From positions 9,548,043 to 9,612,042 of the forward strand of contig CM055742.1 of the NCBI GenBank assembly GCA_029465975.1: a DNA stretch of 64,000 bases, read 5' to 3'. Made by a program: the position numbers and the translations under genes. Positions within the stretch are counted from its first letter, which is position 1. Every line of letters begins with the position of its first letter. Source of the DNA: Dallia pectoralis (lineage: Eukaryota; Chordata; Actinopteri; Esociformes; Umbridae). Positions 10,571 to 21,800 of the stretch are shown here, one piece after another. The notes under the pieces were generated by a model. The model did no database searches. It was given only the letters and a program-made list of their open reading frames with translations, and was not told where the DNA came from.

Positions 10571-12719
10571 GTATGTAACGACATGTATCTGTTATTGAGT
10601 GTGTATTTGGAATAAGCACGTTGTCTTCATAGTGTGATTAATTGATTCAAAAGTTTAAAGTTTATGCAATCTCACCGAACTAGTTCTCCCTAGTGGCGCA
10701 GGAGCAATATGGTTTCAAATCAGAGCCCTTTCTTCCAGTGAAATTTAGCGCCTAACGTTTCAATAAAACGTGTTGAATGAATTGTAGGCTATTAGATTCG
10801 GTCACTGTTTTTGCATTTGGTTTATTTGTGTGATTTGTACACGCTGTGTTTAGTGTTCGGGCATTGTTGCCCCGGTTTGGGACAGTATATACCTCTGGCT
10901 CACACGCACCGTGCCAATGTGAAAAGAATAGGAAAGGACACATTTGGGGGATGGGTCGGAAAATTAAACTACACACCGACAGCAATCATTTGCATTAAGT
11001 GTTTGCCGTTTGCCTTCTTACAAAAATATGCAACACAACGGGGAGTTGTACATAGGGTATATTATATATTTTGGCCAATACTTTAAATATAAAGTATGAT
11101 TTGCCAGCAAAAGCATAGTCAAACAGCTGGACATTCTGCATGTGTAGACAATTAACAATGTCAATTACTTGGGAAACCTTACTAAACTGGCACAATAGTA
11201 TCACAGAAGTTAGTCTACTCCCCGGACCGTGAAAGGCAGGACTAGTTAGTCTACTTCCCGGAGGAAAAAATAGATAGCCTCGAGCAATACTCATTTGAAG
11301 TTCCCATGAATGCCTTATGGTATGTTGCTATAGCCAAGCACTTGTCCGCATGGTGGACGTCCTTTCCCACGGGGTGAAATCGTGATAGGATGATCGGAGT
11401 TTGCTGATGTTCTCCCGGTCAGATCAGTGCACTGGAGGGTCCGTGCTTTGTAACATGCATGTGATCACACACCGTGCGGCCTACCTATGTTTATGGTCTG
11501 TGGTCACATCACATGCTTTGCTGACATCCAGAATTGTATAATAGAATGTTAGTCAAGTACAGCCACAGCTGTTTGATTCTTATTTGCTAATCCGGATTTG
11601 CCAATTGAGTATTTTTACCATTTCAAGGTCGTTTTAATACTTTTGTTGAAATACGTTTTTGCAAACAAAGGCACTTCACTTTAGACGACACGCCATTTAA
11701 GTTGTCCTTGGAAGTATATACTCATTTTGAAAACCTGAGATTTTTTATCATCTTCCAGCCCTTTTCTTCCGATTTACGGCCTTGTGTTTAGTTTAGAACA
11801 GCCATGCCATAAAATCGGCAAAGCCATGAACTAAGGCTCCATTGTCAGTAAAAAAATATGTTTTGGACACTTATTTTGAAAATACAATATTTCCATAAAG
11901 AATGATCGACTTATTAGGCTACATTCTTTGGGAAATTTAATATAAGCAGTTACCAATTTCCTAAATGTCACTTCCATTGATTGTAGACCCGATATTAAAA
12001 GTGTACAGAATCACCTTTGCATCTCTTTTTGTGTTATGTAGCTGGCTTGTAGCTATTATTTGCACCATGTCATGTAGATCAAAGAATTGCAAAAATGTGC
12101 AAATGTTTGTGCACGACAAAAGATATTGTACATCATAGCTTTCGTGTCTAAATTTATTTGACCTGTAATGGAAAAAGTGACAATTGATTGTCATTACCAA
12201 TTACCTCTGTCTAAATTTCTCTACAGAGGATTGAATTTAATCATATTGTGTTGTAAAGAGTTTCTGCTTTGAAACATTCTGTCAAAAAGTGAAACAGATT
12301 TATGTATAGACCACCTACACTGCCGTTCAAAAGTTTTTGGTCACTGAGAAATTTTGATTGATTAAAATTACATAAAAAATCAGAAGTGTTGACATTGTTA
12401 ATGATGTAAATGACTATTTAGGCTGGAAACGGTCCATTTTTAATGTAATGCTTTGTTTAAAAGGCAAGTTGTGTTTGGTAATCCAGGTCTTAAATTGTAA
12501 AAGGTTAATTGATTATTTAAAAAAAGGTTTACAATTATGTTAGTACAGCTGAAAATGGTTGGTCTGATTAAAGAAGCAGTTAAACTGACCTTCTTTTAAG
12601 CTAATTGATTATTAGAAAACCCTAGTTGAGTATCTGGAGCATCAGCAAGTGTCTGTTTGATTACAGGCTCAACATAGCCAGAACCAAATTACTTTCTTTT
12701 GAATCTCATCAGTCTAAAT

Positions 12720-13500
12720 TTAGGCTATTCCATGAGAGAAATTGCCAAGAAAATGAAGCTGTACAAAGCTGTGCAACATTGCAAACTGTCTCGAACCTGA
12801 ATAAAGAGAGAAGAATGGGAGACCTTGGTGCACAACTGAGCATGATGACAAATACATTTTAGTCGCTACTTTGAGAACCACAGGTTCTCAATTGGCAGCT
12901 TCATTAAATAGTACCAGTAAAAAAAAATACATGGCAAAACACCAGAGACTGGACAGAGGAAGATTGAAAAAAGTGTTATGGATGAAAAACATTTGTGAGA
13001 CGCAGAGCAAACGAAAAGATGCTGGAGGAGTGCTTGACGCCATCTGTCAAGGATTGTGGAGGCACTGTGATGGTCTCGGGTTGCTTTGGTGGTGGTGAAG
13101 TGGGAGATTTGCACAGGGAAAAAAGGATCTTAAAGATTTGAGGCTATAACTTTATTTTTGCAATGCCCTTCCATGTGGATGGTGTTCGTTTTAGCCAATT
13201 TCATCCTACAACAGGATAATGACCAAATGCACAGATCATATTCAATGGCTATTTAGCAAAGAAGTGGTCAACTTGTATTCTGTTTATAATGGCGTGGCCA
13301 GCACAGTCATCAGATATCAACCCTATTGAGCTGTTGTGGGAGCAGTTTGACCGTATTGCACTTTAGACGTGCCCATCAAGCCAATCCAACTTGTGGGTGG
13401 TGCTTCAGGAAGCATTGGGTGACATCTCTTTAGATTAGCTCAACATATTGACAAGTAGAATGTTGATGGTCTGCAAGACAATAATTGCAAATGGAGGGTC
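12720..13500 (+). pseudogene. Tc1-like transposase remnant
   Basis: Translated fragments in different frames match the order of a Tc1 transposase: a KIAKKMKLYK-like N-terminal piece near 12740, a dkrRMGD-like piece near 12815, a GGxxxVMVxGCF-like piece near 13060-13095, and a terminal piece near 13380-13490. Multiple stops and frame changes break it, and no continuous product is possible. It belongs to the element at 12316-14211. Confidence 0.7.
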
Positions 13501-13545
13501 TATAACCGTCAACGTTATAACTCTAATTAAAAAAAATATTTCTAA

Positions 13546-14097
13546 TACCGATGCATCGGCAGTATATCGGTATCGGACGATGTTTGCCTTGTTTACTGAC
13601 ATGGGCCTATCGGCAAATAAGAAGACATTAGCCGGTGGGAGTGGCCGATTTTTAACAGGCGTGTCTCACCAATTTTGCGCAGAGTATGATTGAATTTAAT
13701 GAGTAATGAAAGTGTAACGAAGGGCTGAATTACTTTAAAACAGTTCAGTTATTTTTTCTAATTAACATTTCTTTGGGTCCCTGACACAGAAGGGGGAATA
13801 AATAACAACAAAAAGCAAAATAATAATGATTTTAAAAACATCTGCGCTGGTATCAGCATCGGCCAAATTGTTATTTTAAACATTGGTGTTATATATTAGG
13901 GTATACTTGCCGTAGTTAGGAGTAGGGCATGCTGGGTAAAAAGGCGAATATTACAACTATGTGGAGATTAAATAGTTATGCAGTTGCCTCCGGTCTTTTG
14001 AATAATACTATGGTTATAATGTGTGGTTTGTAAAAACTACAGAACATAACAATTGGAATCGGTATTGGCCCAGAATTTCACAATCGCTGCATCTCTA
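13546..14097. mobile_element. 552-bp hAT-type element nested in Tc1
   Basis: The insertion is flanked by a perfect 8-bp duplication, atttctaa, at 13538-13545 and 14098-14105. This length is the hallmark of hAT elements. The ends begin taccgatgcatcgg and finish gctgcatctcta. They form imperfect inverted repeats, and subterminal tatcggtatcgg and ggaatcggtattggcc motifs also pair. Removing the insertion and one duplication reunites the Tc1 3' region. There is no transposase, so it is non-autonomous. Confidence 0.88.
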
Positions 14098-14622
14098 ATT
14101 TCTAACCTTGACAATTTCTGTATTTCCATTTTGCATCATTTTCTTTTCAAACACAGTTAATGTAAAACAAGGACTTTTCTTAGTGACGACAAGCTTTTGA
14201 ATGGTTGTGTATCGTTCCTTTTTATCCTATTGCTGGAATATTAAGAGAGATGCCAACTTGGATAAATCAGTTATTTGGCCTGCAGCTTTTCTACCTTTCC
14301 CCCGCTTTCACATAGCTGCCATTTACTCATTTATCAACCTGGCAATCGTTTATCATCCCATTTATATAGTTCAGTGAAGCTCATAGCCAAGAGAGGAATC
14401 AGGTTAGAGACCTTTGTCTGAAAGATATTAACAGCAGACACTCACCGTGCCGCTTTCAAACCACAATTTTAATAGAAAGATTTAACCTTGATCTGCTACT
14501 GTCGTAAGCACTTTGGCAATGTATTTCTTCAGGCGAAAAAAAAGATTTACTTTTTAAATAAAATATATCCCTTCTAATAATTCTAATATATCCCTTCTAA
14601 TAATCTATTTCTGTGTGTCTAG

Positions 14623-17600
14623 GTGGTTCGGTGAAGAATACGGTACAAAAATGGGGAAACGCCTGACTTCACTGCTCGTGTTGCTCCTGCAGATTGTCTG
14701 CAGCTGCACAGAGGACCTAAGGATGGAGAAGCCCATGGGCTTGCATTTTACTCACACTGTTTACAATTCCACCATACATGAGAACTCTGCTGCAAAGACC
14801 TACTTGGAGAGCCACGCCAAGATGGGCATTTATATCACAGACCCCGCCTGGGAGATACGGTACAAAATAGTGTCGGGAGACAGCGAGAACCTTTTCAAAG
14901 CAGAGGACTACATTCTGGGAGACTTTAGTTTTCTGAGGATAAGAACCAAAGGAGGCAGCACTGCCATTCTGAACCGGGAGGTAAAAGACCACTACTTGCT
15001 CATTGTCAAAGCTGTGGAGAGAGTCACCAATGTGGAGGCTCGCACCCGTGTCAAGGTCCAGGTCCTGGACACCAATGATCTACGGCCTCTGTTCTCGCCC
15101 ACCTCCTACAGTGTCTCGCTCCCCGAGAACACGGCCATACGGACCAGTGTGGCCAAGGTCACGGCTACGGACGCCGACATCGGGACGAACGGCGAGTACT
15201 ACTACAGCTTCCGCGAGTGGGTGGATATGTTTGCCGTCCACCCCACCAGCGGTGTGGTGACGCTAACCGGTAAACTGGATTACTCCGAGACCAAGCTGTA
15301 TGACCTGGAAATCCTCGCGGTGGACCGGGGCATGAAACTCTACGGCAGCAGCGGCTTCAGTAGCATGGCCAAGCTGACCGTCAGGGTGGAGCAGGCCAAT
15401 GAGCATGCACCAGTCATCACCGCTGTCACTCTAGCGCCATCGGATGCTGACCGCGACCCCACTTACGCCATAGTGACCGTAGAGGACAATGACCAGGGGC
15501 CGAATGGTGAGATCGCCTCATTGGCGGTAGTGGCGGGTGATCCCCTCCAGCAGTTTAGGGCCATGCGAACTCGCCCTGGTAGCAAGGAGTACAAAATCAA
15601 GGCGGTCAAGGATGTAGACTGGGACAGTCAACCATTCGGATACAACCTCACGTTGCAGGCCAAGGACAAAGGAAGCCCTCCTCAGTTTTCCTCAGCAAAG
15701 GTTGTACACGTCACATCCCCCCAGTTTAAAGTGGGTCCCCCTAAATTTGAGCATACTGTCTACAGGGTCAATCTGAGCGAGTTTGCCCCTCTTCATACAC
15801 CGGTTGCTATGGTAACCGCCTTGCCAAAGTATCCGCAGTTAAAGTATGCTTTCAAATACCAGACAGAGAAAAATCGGTTTGCTATTAATCCAGACACTGG
15901 CTTAATTACCACAACTGGACCAATCTACGCTGATTATGCCCCTAAATTTGAACTAGAGGTTATCACCAGTGACAAAAAGGCTTCAACTAAGGTTATCATC
16001 AACATCATTGACGTGAACAACAACGCCCCAGAGTTCCAGCAGACCTCTTACAAGGCTGCCGTTGATGAGAATTCCCCTGTAGGGACTGGCGTGTTGGCGG
16101 TGAAAGCCACTGATCTAGACAGCGGTGAGAACGGTTATGTGACCTACACCATTGCCAACGTGAGCCCACAGCCGTTCGTCATCGACTACTTCTCTGGAGT
16201 CATCAGCACAGCAGAGGAGCTGGATTATGAACTGGTGCCAAGAGTTTACAATCTTAAAGTCAGGGCTTCAGACTGGGGTTCCCCTTTCCGGAGGGAGGTG
16301 GAGGCCCCCGTATCTATCACGCTAAACAACCTGAATGACAATAAGCCTTTATTTGAGAATATAGATTGCGAGGTTACGGTACCTAGAGACCATGGTGTGG
16401 GAGAGCAGATAACGACAGTGTCAGCTATTGATGCCGACGAACTGCAGCTAGTCCGGTATGCCATAACCGCCGGAAATGACCTTGATCTCTTTGAATTGAA
16501 CCCCAATTCGGGGGTGCTTTCTTTGAAACACACACTGAGCGAGGGGGATGTGGCTAAAGTATCATTCCATAGCCTTCAGATCATTGCCAGTGATGGCGAG
16601 CATGAAACTGAACCGATGTTTATGAATATCACAGTCATCACTGCTCGCAAGCCTGTCCAGTTGAAGTGTGTGGACACCGGGGTGGCTACTATGTTGGCAG
16701 AAAAGCTGCTTCACGGCACCAAGATCCATTCCCCAACTGAGCCCGATGAGAACTACATGGATGTCCATTCAGTTAACCGCTACTCTCCTCAGTTTGCTGA
16801 GTCTTTCCCCAGTGTCATTGAGGTGAAGGAGGACCTTCAGGTTGGGGCGAGGATAGTCCATCTGAGCGCCACCGACACGGACAGTGGTTTTAACGGAAAA
16901 CTTGTGTATGTTATTTCAGGAGGAGATACAGAAAGTCGATTCATTGTAGAAATGAATACTGGTTGGCTTTTGGTTCATGCTCCACTGGACCGGGAAACCA
17001 CCGATCACTACACACTTAACATCACAGTGTACGATCTGGGAATACCGCAGAAATCTTCCTCGCGTCTTCTCGACGTTAAGATCTTGGATGCTAATGACAA
17101 CAGTCCGCAATTCTTGAAAGACGCATATTCGGTGGAAATTAGTGAAAACACGCCAGTGGGCACTGAGATCATCCAAGTCGATTCCACCGATAAGGACCAG
17201 GGAGATAACGGAGTGGTCAGGTATTCAATCGTCGCTGACACTGACCAATTTGCAATCGACGAGCTGACTGGAGTAGTGACGGTGAAACGGCCGTTGGATT
17301 GCGAGGTACACCCTGTATACGTCCTAAAGATTGCTGCACGTGACCAGGCCACTGACGAACCTCAGCTTGTGTCTACGGTGTTGCTCAAGGTCATTCTCGA
17401 GGATGTCAATGACAATCCTCCCAGGTTCATCCCTTCGAATTACCACGTGAAAGCAAGGGAGGACCTCCCGATTGGCACTGTGATCATGTGGCTTGAGGCT
17501 TATGACCCAGATGTCGGGCCTTCCAGTCAGGTACGGTACAGTCTTATCGACAATGGGGACGGCAACTTTGATGTGGACAAACTCAGCGGCGCAGTGCGCA

Positions 17601-17912
17601 TCTTGCAGAGTCTGGATTATGAGAAAAAGCAGGTGTACAATCTCACGGCGAAAGCCAAGGACAAAGGGAAGCCCTTGTCCTTATCTTCGACCTGCTTCAT
17701 TGAGGTGGATGTAGTGGACGTGAACGAGAATCTCTTTCGCCCGTGGTTCCCTTCTTTCGTGGATAAGGGATTCATAAAGGAGGACGCCCTCATCGGGACT
17801 TCTGTAATGAAAGTAACGGCTCAGGACGAAGACAAGGGCAGAGATGGGGAGATACGGTATTCCATACGGGATGGCTCCGGCCTAGGAATATTCACCATTG
17901 ATGAAGAGACGG
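14623..17912 (+). CDS. fat1: fat1 exon 2: 5' UTR end, start codon, signal peptide, cadherin repeats 1-9
   Basis: Protocadherin FAT1 is a giant single-pass cell-surface cadherin that acts in cell-cell contact, actin regulation, polarity and Hippo-linked growth control. The acceptor is tgtgtctag|gtgg. The ATG at 14651 (context acaaaaATGG) opens 1,087 codons and ends in donor ACGG|GTGAGT, phase 1. Residues 1-19 form a hydrophobic signal peptide (MGKRLTSLLVLLLQIVCSC). Cadherin repeats follow, with linkers DTNDL at about residue 140, QANEHAP 248, DVNNNAP 454, NLNDNKP 560, DANDNSP 812, DVNDNPP 918 and DVNEN 1023. Repeat 10 begins at the end of the exon. Similarity to human FAT1 is very strong throughout, including the YKIVSGDSENLFKAE block, which separates it from FAT2, FAT3 and FAT4. 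The giant initiator exon is typical of FAT1. No frame break is seen. The ninth linker is followed by FRPWF instead of the usual PxF pattern. Confidence 0.98.
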
Positions 17913-20900
17913 GTGAGTTTCTCCACGCTTCCCCCATCCGTCATTACCATATTGCCGCTATGTGAAGGCCCATTTTGTTAATCATTTATTATTTAAGGAA
18001 CCAAATGGGCATGCATGCATTTTAAATGACTGGGATTCGAGTAGCGGTGTAATCCCCTGTATCAGGACAGACTGTTCTTGTCCACCCGGTGTTGAGCCCC
18101 CTCCCGTAAAATCACGGGACGGTGCGATACGAAGGGCGAGGGTTGCTTTCTGCTGAACCGCTGCTGGGCTTCCTGATTCCTTTCTTATTCTCTCATGAGG
18201 AAAAAGGATTGATAGCGAGAACAGATGGAGCAGCTGTCTCCTAGACCTGCTGTAGACATTCCACACTAGTTGTTGTGGAATTAAAAGGATTGCTCTTTGA
18301 TTTCACCCACTGAATCCTCCCTTCCCACACAAAGGACTGTTGAGCTACAAAGCACTGTGACATGCACTTCTTGGCCTCTTTCTAAGTTTAACTAAAGTAT
18401 TAATCGTTTTTTTCTTCTCCTCTGCTGCTCACTGCTGTAGTACCTATGCCGTGGGTTTGAAAAAAAAGCGGTATGGAATTCAACGTTTTTTTGCCACAAA
18501 ATACTACTGGTCATTCCATATAGGGTGTCTGTCTGGCTCACTGACCTTTGTTTTAAGCTTAGTTACAACACTCTGCTGGCTTTATGGCTGTTCTTCTTTT
18601 AAAAAGTGTATTTCTGTACTGGAATATACATATTTCATGTCCAGATGACTTGGTTGGTGAAAGTTAATGCATAATAAATCATCTTTTTAGCACATACTGT
18701 GTGTAGTTAGATATCTGGTATTGCCATGCAACGATTTAAATTTGGTATTGCTATGCAACGGTTTTAAAGTCGACGTGAGTAGATTTTGAGAAGAGAGGTG
18801 AATGCGCACACACACCTTATTAAGTGGCGTAAATTAGCTGGGCCTTCCGTGAACCTGTGGGGAAATCACACTTTCTTTCCTGGTAAATTTATCATGACTG
18901 GATGAGCCGGCATGAAGCATTGCTCCTCATGGGCCATCTGTCAGCTATTGTTCTGTCTTGGTGTGATTGTTCTCTCCATTGTCAGATTGTTGTTATAGAT
19001 TATTCTCTCCCCCCTTTTTTTTTTTCTTAAGACACTGAGGGAAAATGTAAATAGATGGAATTGGAGCGAGCCTCTGATTCTTGAAATGCAATTTAAAACT
19101 CGTCAGAGGCTGGTTTAAAAACGGCTTCACTTTCACCACTCAAAGTTTCTAGGAACGTTCTCATACACAATGCAATCTTCGGGGAGTTTTCTGACTCCCT
19201 ACGTTTCTAACTAAGTGCCTTATATTTAGACAACAGAGATCCCTGCTCTGGGCTTCATTAGCTGAGACTCTGCTTTCGCGTTGGAGCTGTGGATCTTAGA
19301 CAAAATCTCTGAAGTGAAAAATGACACCCAACTCCAGTTTGAAATCCCACCCTTAAATGAGTCGGCGATAGGTCACTGGCACCTCCTGACCTGCTCCTTC
19401 CTCCCCTTCACCTCAACGTTAGTTACCTTCCAAGTGATTTATCACGAGTGGCAATGATAGGATTGTCCTGCTATTCAGCTCCATCGTCAGGGATCACAGC
19501 TAGAGCTGGTAGCAAAGCAGCAATGCCCCAGGCTGTGGTTTGCCTGATGGGAATTCGTGGAGTTTTTTGAGGGCCGGTGTGAGGTCACCACACAGGGTCA
19601 AGGGATTATGTTCTAAAAGGGATCAAAACTAACGGGGGCACACGCAGAATCACTTCCAATCAATTTCACCCATCTGACTAGCGCTTTCTGACAAGTGAAC
19701 TAAAAAACAAGGGTTTATAAGGGAAGAAAATAAATGGCAAAGGGATAAAATCCAAGTGTTGGCCTTGTTGCCAGAAGCCACACACCTTAAGCTCTGGAAA
19801 AGGTTTTACGGTGGAGCTAGAAGGGACGGGCGGTGAACATCTGTGTCTGGTTAACGTGAATGCTGTTTGAGCGCATGGTCTCCATGTGCACGCTTTATTT
19901 ATGCACTTTTCTTTCCTCCAAAACCCCAGTCTGGAGGAAGAAAGGGTAACGATGGGGAATGTGTTAATTAAAAAGTCTTAAGTGCCCAATTTGACTCCCG
20001 TACCCCTCATTTTGACAAAAACATCAAATGTCGGCCTTCACAGTCATTATCATTATGGGCCTTGATCTTGTCCTTTATAGTTAGCTACTCTCTTAATGTA
20101 TTTCTTTGAACAGTGGTGGATACACACTTTCTTCATTTTCACATCTTTAGGGATGAGGACAAGCCACATTTTAAATACGTTTTGGTGCAGGTAACTACAC
20201 CAAGCAAGCGATCAGTTGCCCGAAATTGGTAACAGCGTATTTAAGCATTAATATAATATTGATTTTGTAAAGTTTTTTTTTCCCGATATGCAACCATGAA
20301 CCGCCAATGAAAAAATCTAAGAAATGTCTTCACATGTGCCGTTCTTATCGTTTGACCGCAGACAGCAGTATCTCCTAAAGGACTGGCCCATGCCTCTCTG
20401 GCGTTCTGGTCTATGTACGGTATTTACATCTGCACATCACACAGGCATGTTTAGTGCCGGGGGATATGTTGAGCCCCAGTGAGAGTTACTGCACAGGCCA
20501 GGCTAATTCTGTCCTCGTGTGTGCCCAGACATACCTGACGGGGTAACCAAGTTAATAGAGCCCCGTGCACACTTAGGTTAGCCGTTCGGTATGCCACTAA
20601 CATGATTGATGTTTTCGAAGGGACGCTCTGAACTTCTGTTATTTAATAAACCGTTTTTTTCTCAGAGAATTCAACAAACAAATTAACTGGAGCTTGTAGT
20701 CATGAAACGGAGAGGATCAACAACTCAGTTTCTGAGAATTAAAGGCTTCTAGTAGCTTTAGCCTATTGGATAATACACCGCTGATGCCAAATCTTTTCCG
20801 TAATTTAGACAAATTATTGTAAAAGGTTAGGAGAATAGGTGAACTCTAAATAAATAAATACAAATGTATATATTTTTTTACATAGGATACAACTTCTTTC

Positions 20901-20934
20901 AACATGACCATATTAGCAGAAGAGTGGTGGTTGT

Positions 20935-21024
20935 TGGGTGTAGAAGCAGTGGGGTGGTGGTTGTTGGGCGTAGAAGCAGTGGGCTGGTGGTTGTTGGGCG
21001 TAGAAGCAATGGGCTGGTCGAGGT
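20935..21024. repeat. 30-bp tandem repeat, 3 copies
   Basis: Three consecutive copies of a G/T-rich unit beginning tggtggttgttggg differ by one to three bases. The repeat has no coding sense. Confidence 0.9.
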
Positions 21025-21558
21025 GGTGACTTGTAATCATTTGGTACAAAGCCGCTGGAGTTAAAATCAACTCCTAATGGGCTTCCCTAAGCACTATAAA
21101 TGTGTTTCACTGGCGTGACTATAAAAAGACAGTCAATTTAAGTCAACAGCTGTGGGGTGGAGGATATTGCTTGTCATGTGCTATACTTTATTAGTGTTGA
21201 GGTAGGAAATATGTACTTTACGTGTTGTCTAAAGGAAACTTCAAGTGGTCTAGGTTTGCCTAAAATTGATTGATCTCTCAGAGGTAGGGGCTCAGAGAAG
21301 GGCCCCCTGTGGTGAATTAACATGTATTTTTGTTAGAACTGCTACTTGGGTTCAAAGCTCGGTGTAAAGTGCAACTTTGACCTGACTTGCGAAAATTTTG
21401 TTTTGAAAACCTCATTTGTCCGAACACTATCGAAGTTTGTTGGCCAATAAACTAGGTGAACAACCAAGATGTTATAAAGTCGTTTGTAGTTACTAACTCT
21501 AATTAATTCTGGGACTTCTGCGATGCATTTCTGGATTATTATTATACAATTTCATTTG

Positions 21559-21657
21559 TTCAGTTGTTCACATTATAGGTCACATAAAGGTGGAAAAAGT
21601 TCTGACATGATTCTTTTTTTCAAATTTTTTCACATCACAAAAACCGGGTGTGTAGAC
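21559..21657 (-). mobile_element. Fragment of a Tc1-like or foldback MITE, copy A
   Basis: On the minus strand this reads gtctacacacccggtttttg, then gtcagaactttttccacc and atgtgacctataatgtg. The same order occurs on the plus strand at 25411-25500. It is a partial copy of a dispersed fish DNA repeat. Family named only tentatively. Confidence 0.6.
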
Positions 21658-21667
21658 TTTCTTTTGT

Positions 21668-21800
21668 CACATATTGTCACATACATGATGACATTGGGCA
21701 CATATTGTCACATACATGATGACATTGAGCACATATTGTCACATACATGATGACATTGGGCACATATTGTCACATGCATGATGACATTGGGCACATATTG
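21668..21800. repeat. 31-bp tandem repeat, about 4 copies
   Basis: The unit cacatattgtcacatacatg plus atgacattggg repeats about four times with single-base changes (ggg/gag, cata/catg). It directly abuts MITE fragment copy A. Confidence 0.92.

Larger units (their letters stand above)
12316..14211 (+). mobile_element. Decayed Tc1/mariner element, split by a hAT-type insertion
   Basis: The left end tacactgccgttcaaaagtt (from 12316) and the right end cttttgaatggttgtgta (to 14211) are inverted versions of a Tc1-type terminus bounded by TA. The interior reads as a broken plus-strand transposase. Pieces resembling the helix-turn-helix region lie at about 12735-12800, and a piece resembling the GGG-SVMVWG-CF block before the second catalytic Asp lies at about 13055-13095. 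They are interrupted by stops and frameshifts. The element is interrupted by a second transposon at 13546-14097. It is non-functional. Confidence 0.85.
8630..14622 (+). other. fat1 intron 1 (if exon 1 is at 8390-8629)
   Basis: Intronic sequence with a CA-rich repeat (about 8960-9020), a MITE at 9162-9604, a purine-rich tract (10198-10445), a possible alternative first exon ending at 10570, and nested Tc1 and hAT-type elements at 12316-14211. The remaining stretches (9605-10197 and 10571-12315) show no recognised feature. Confidence 0.5.
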
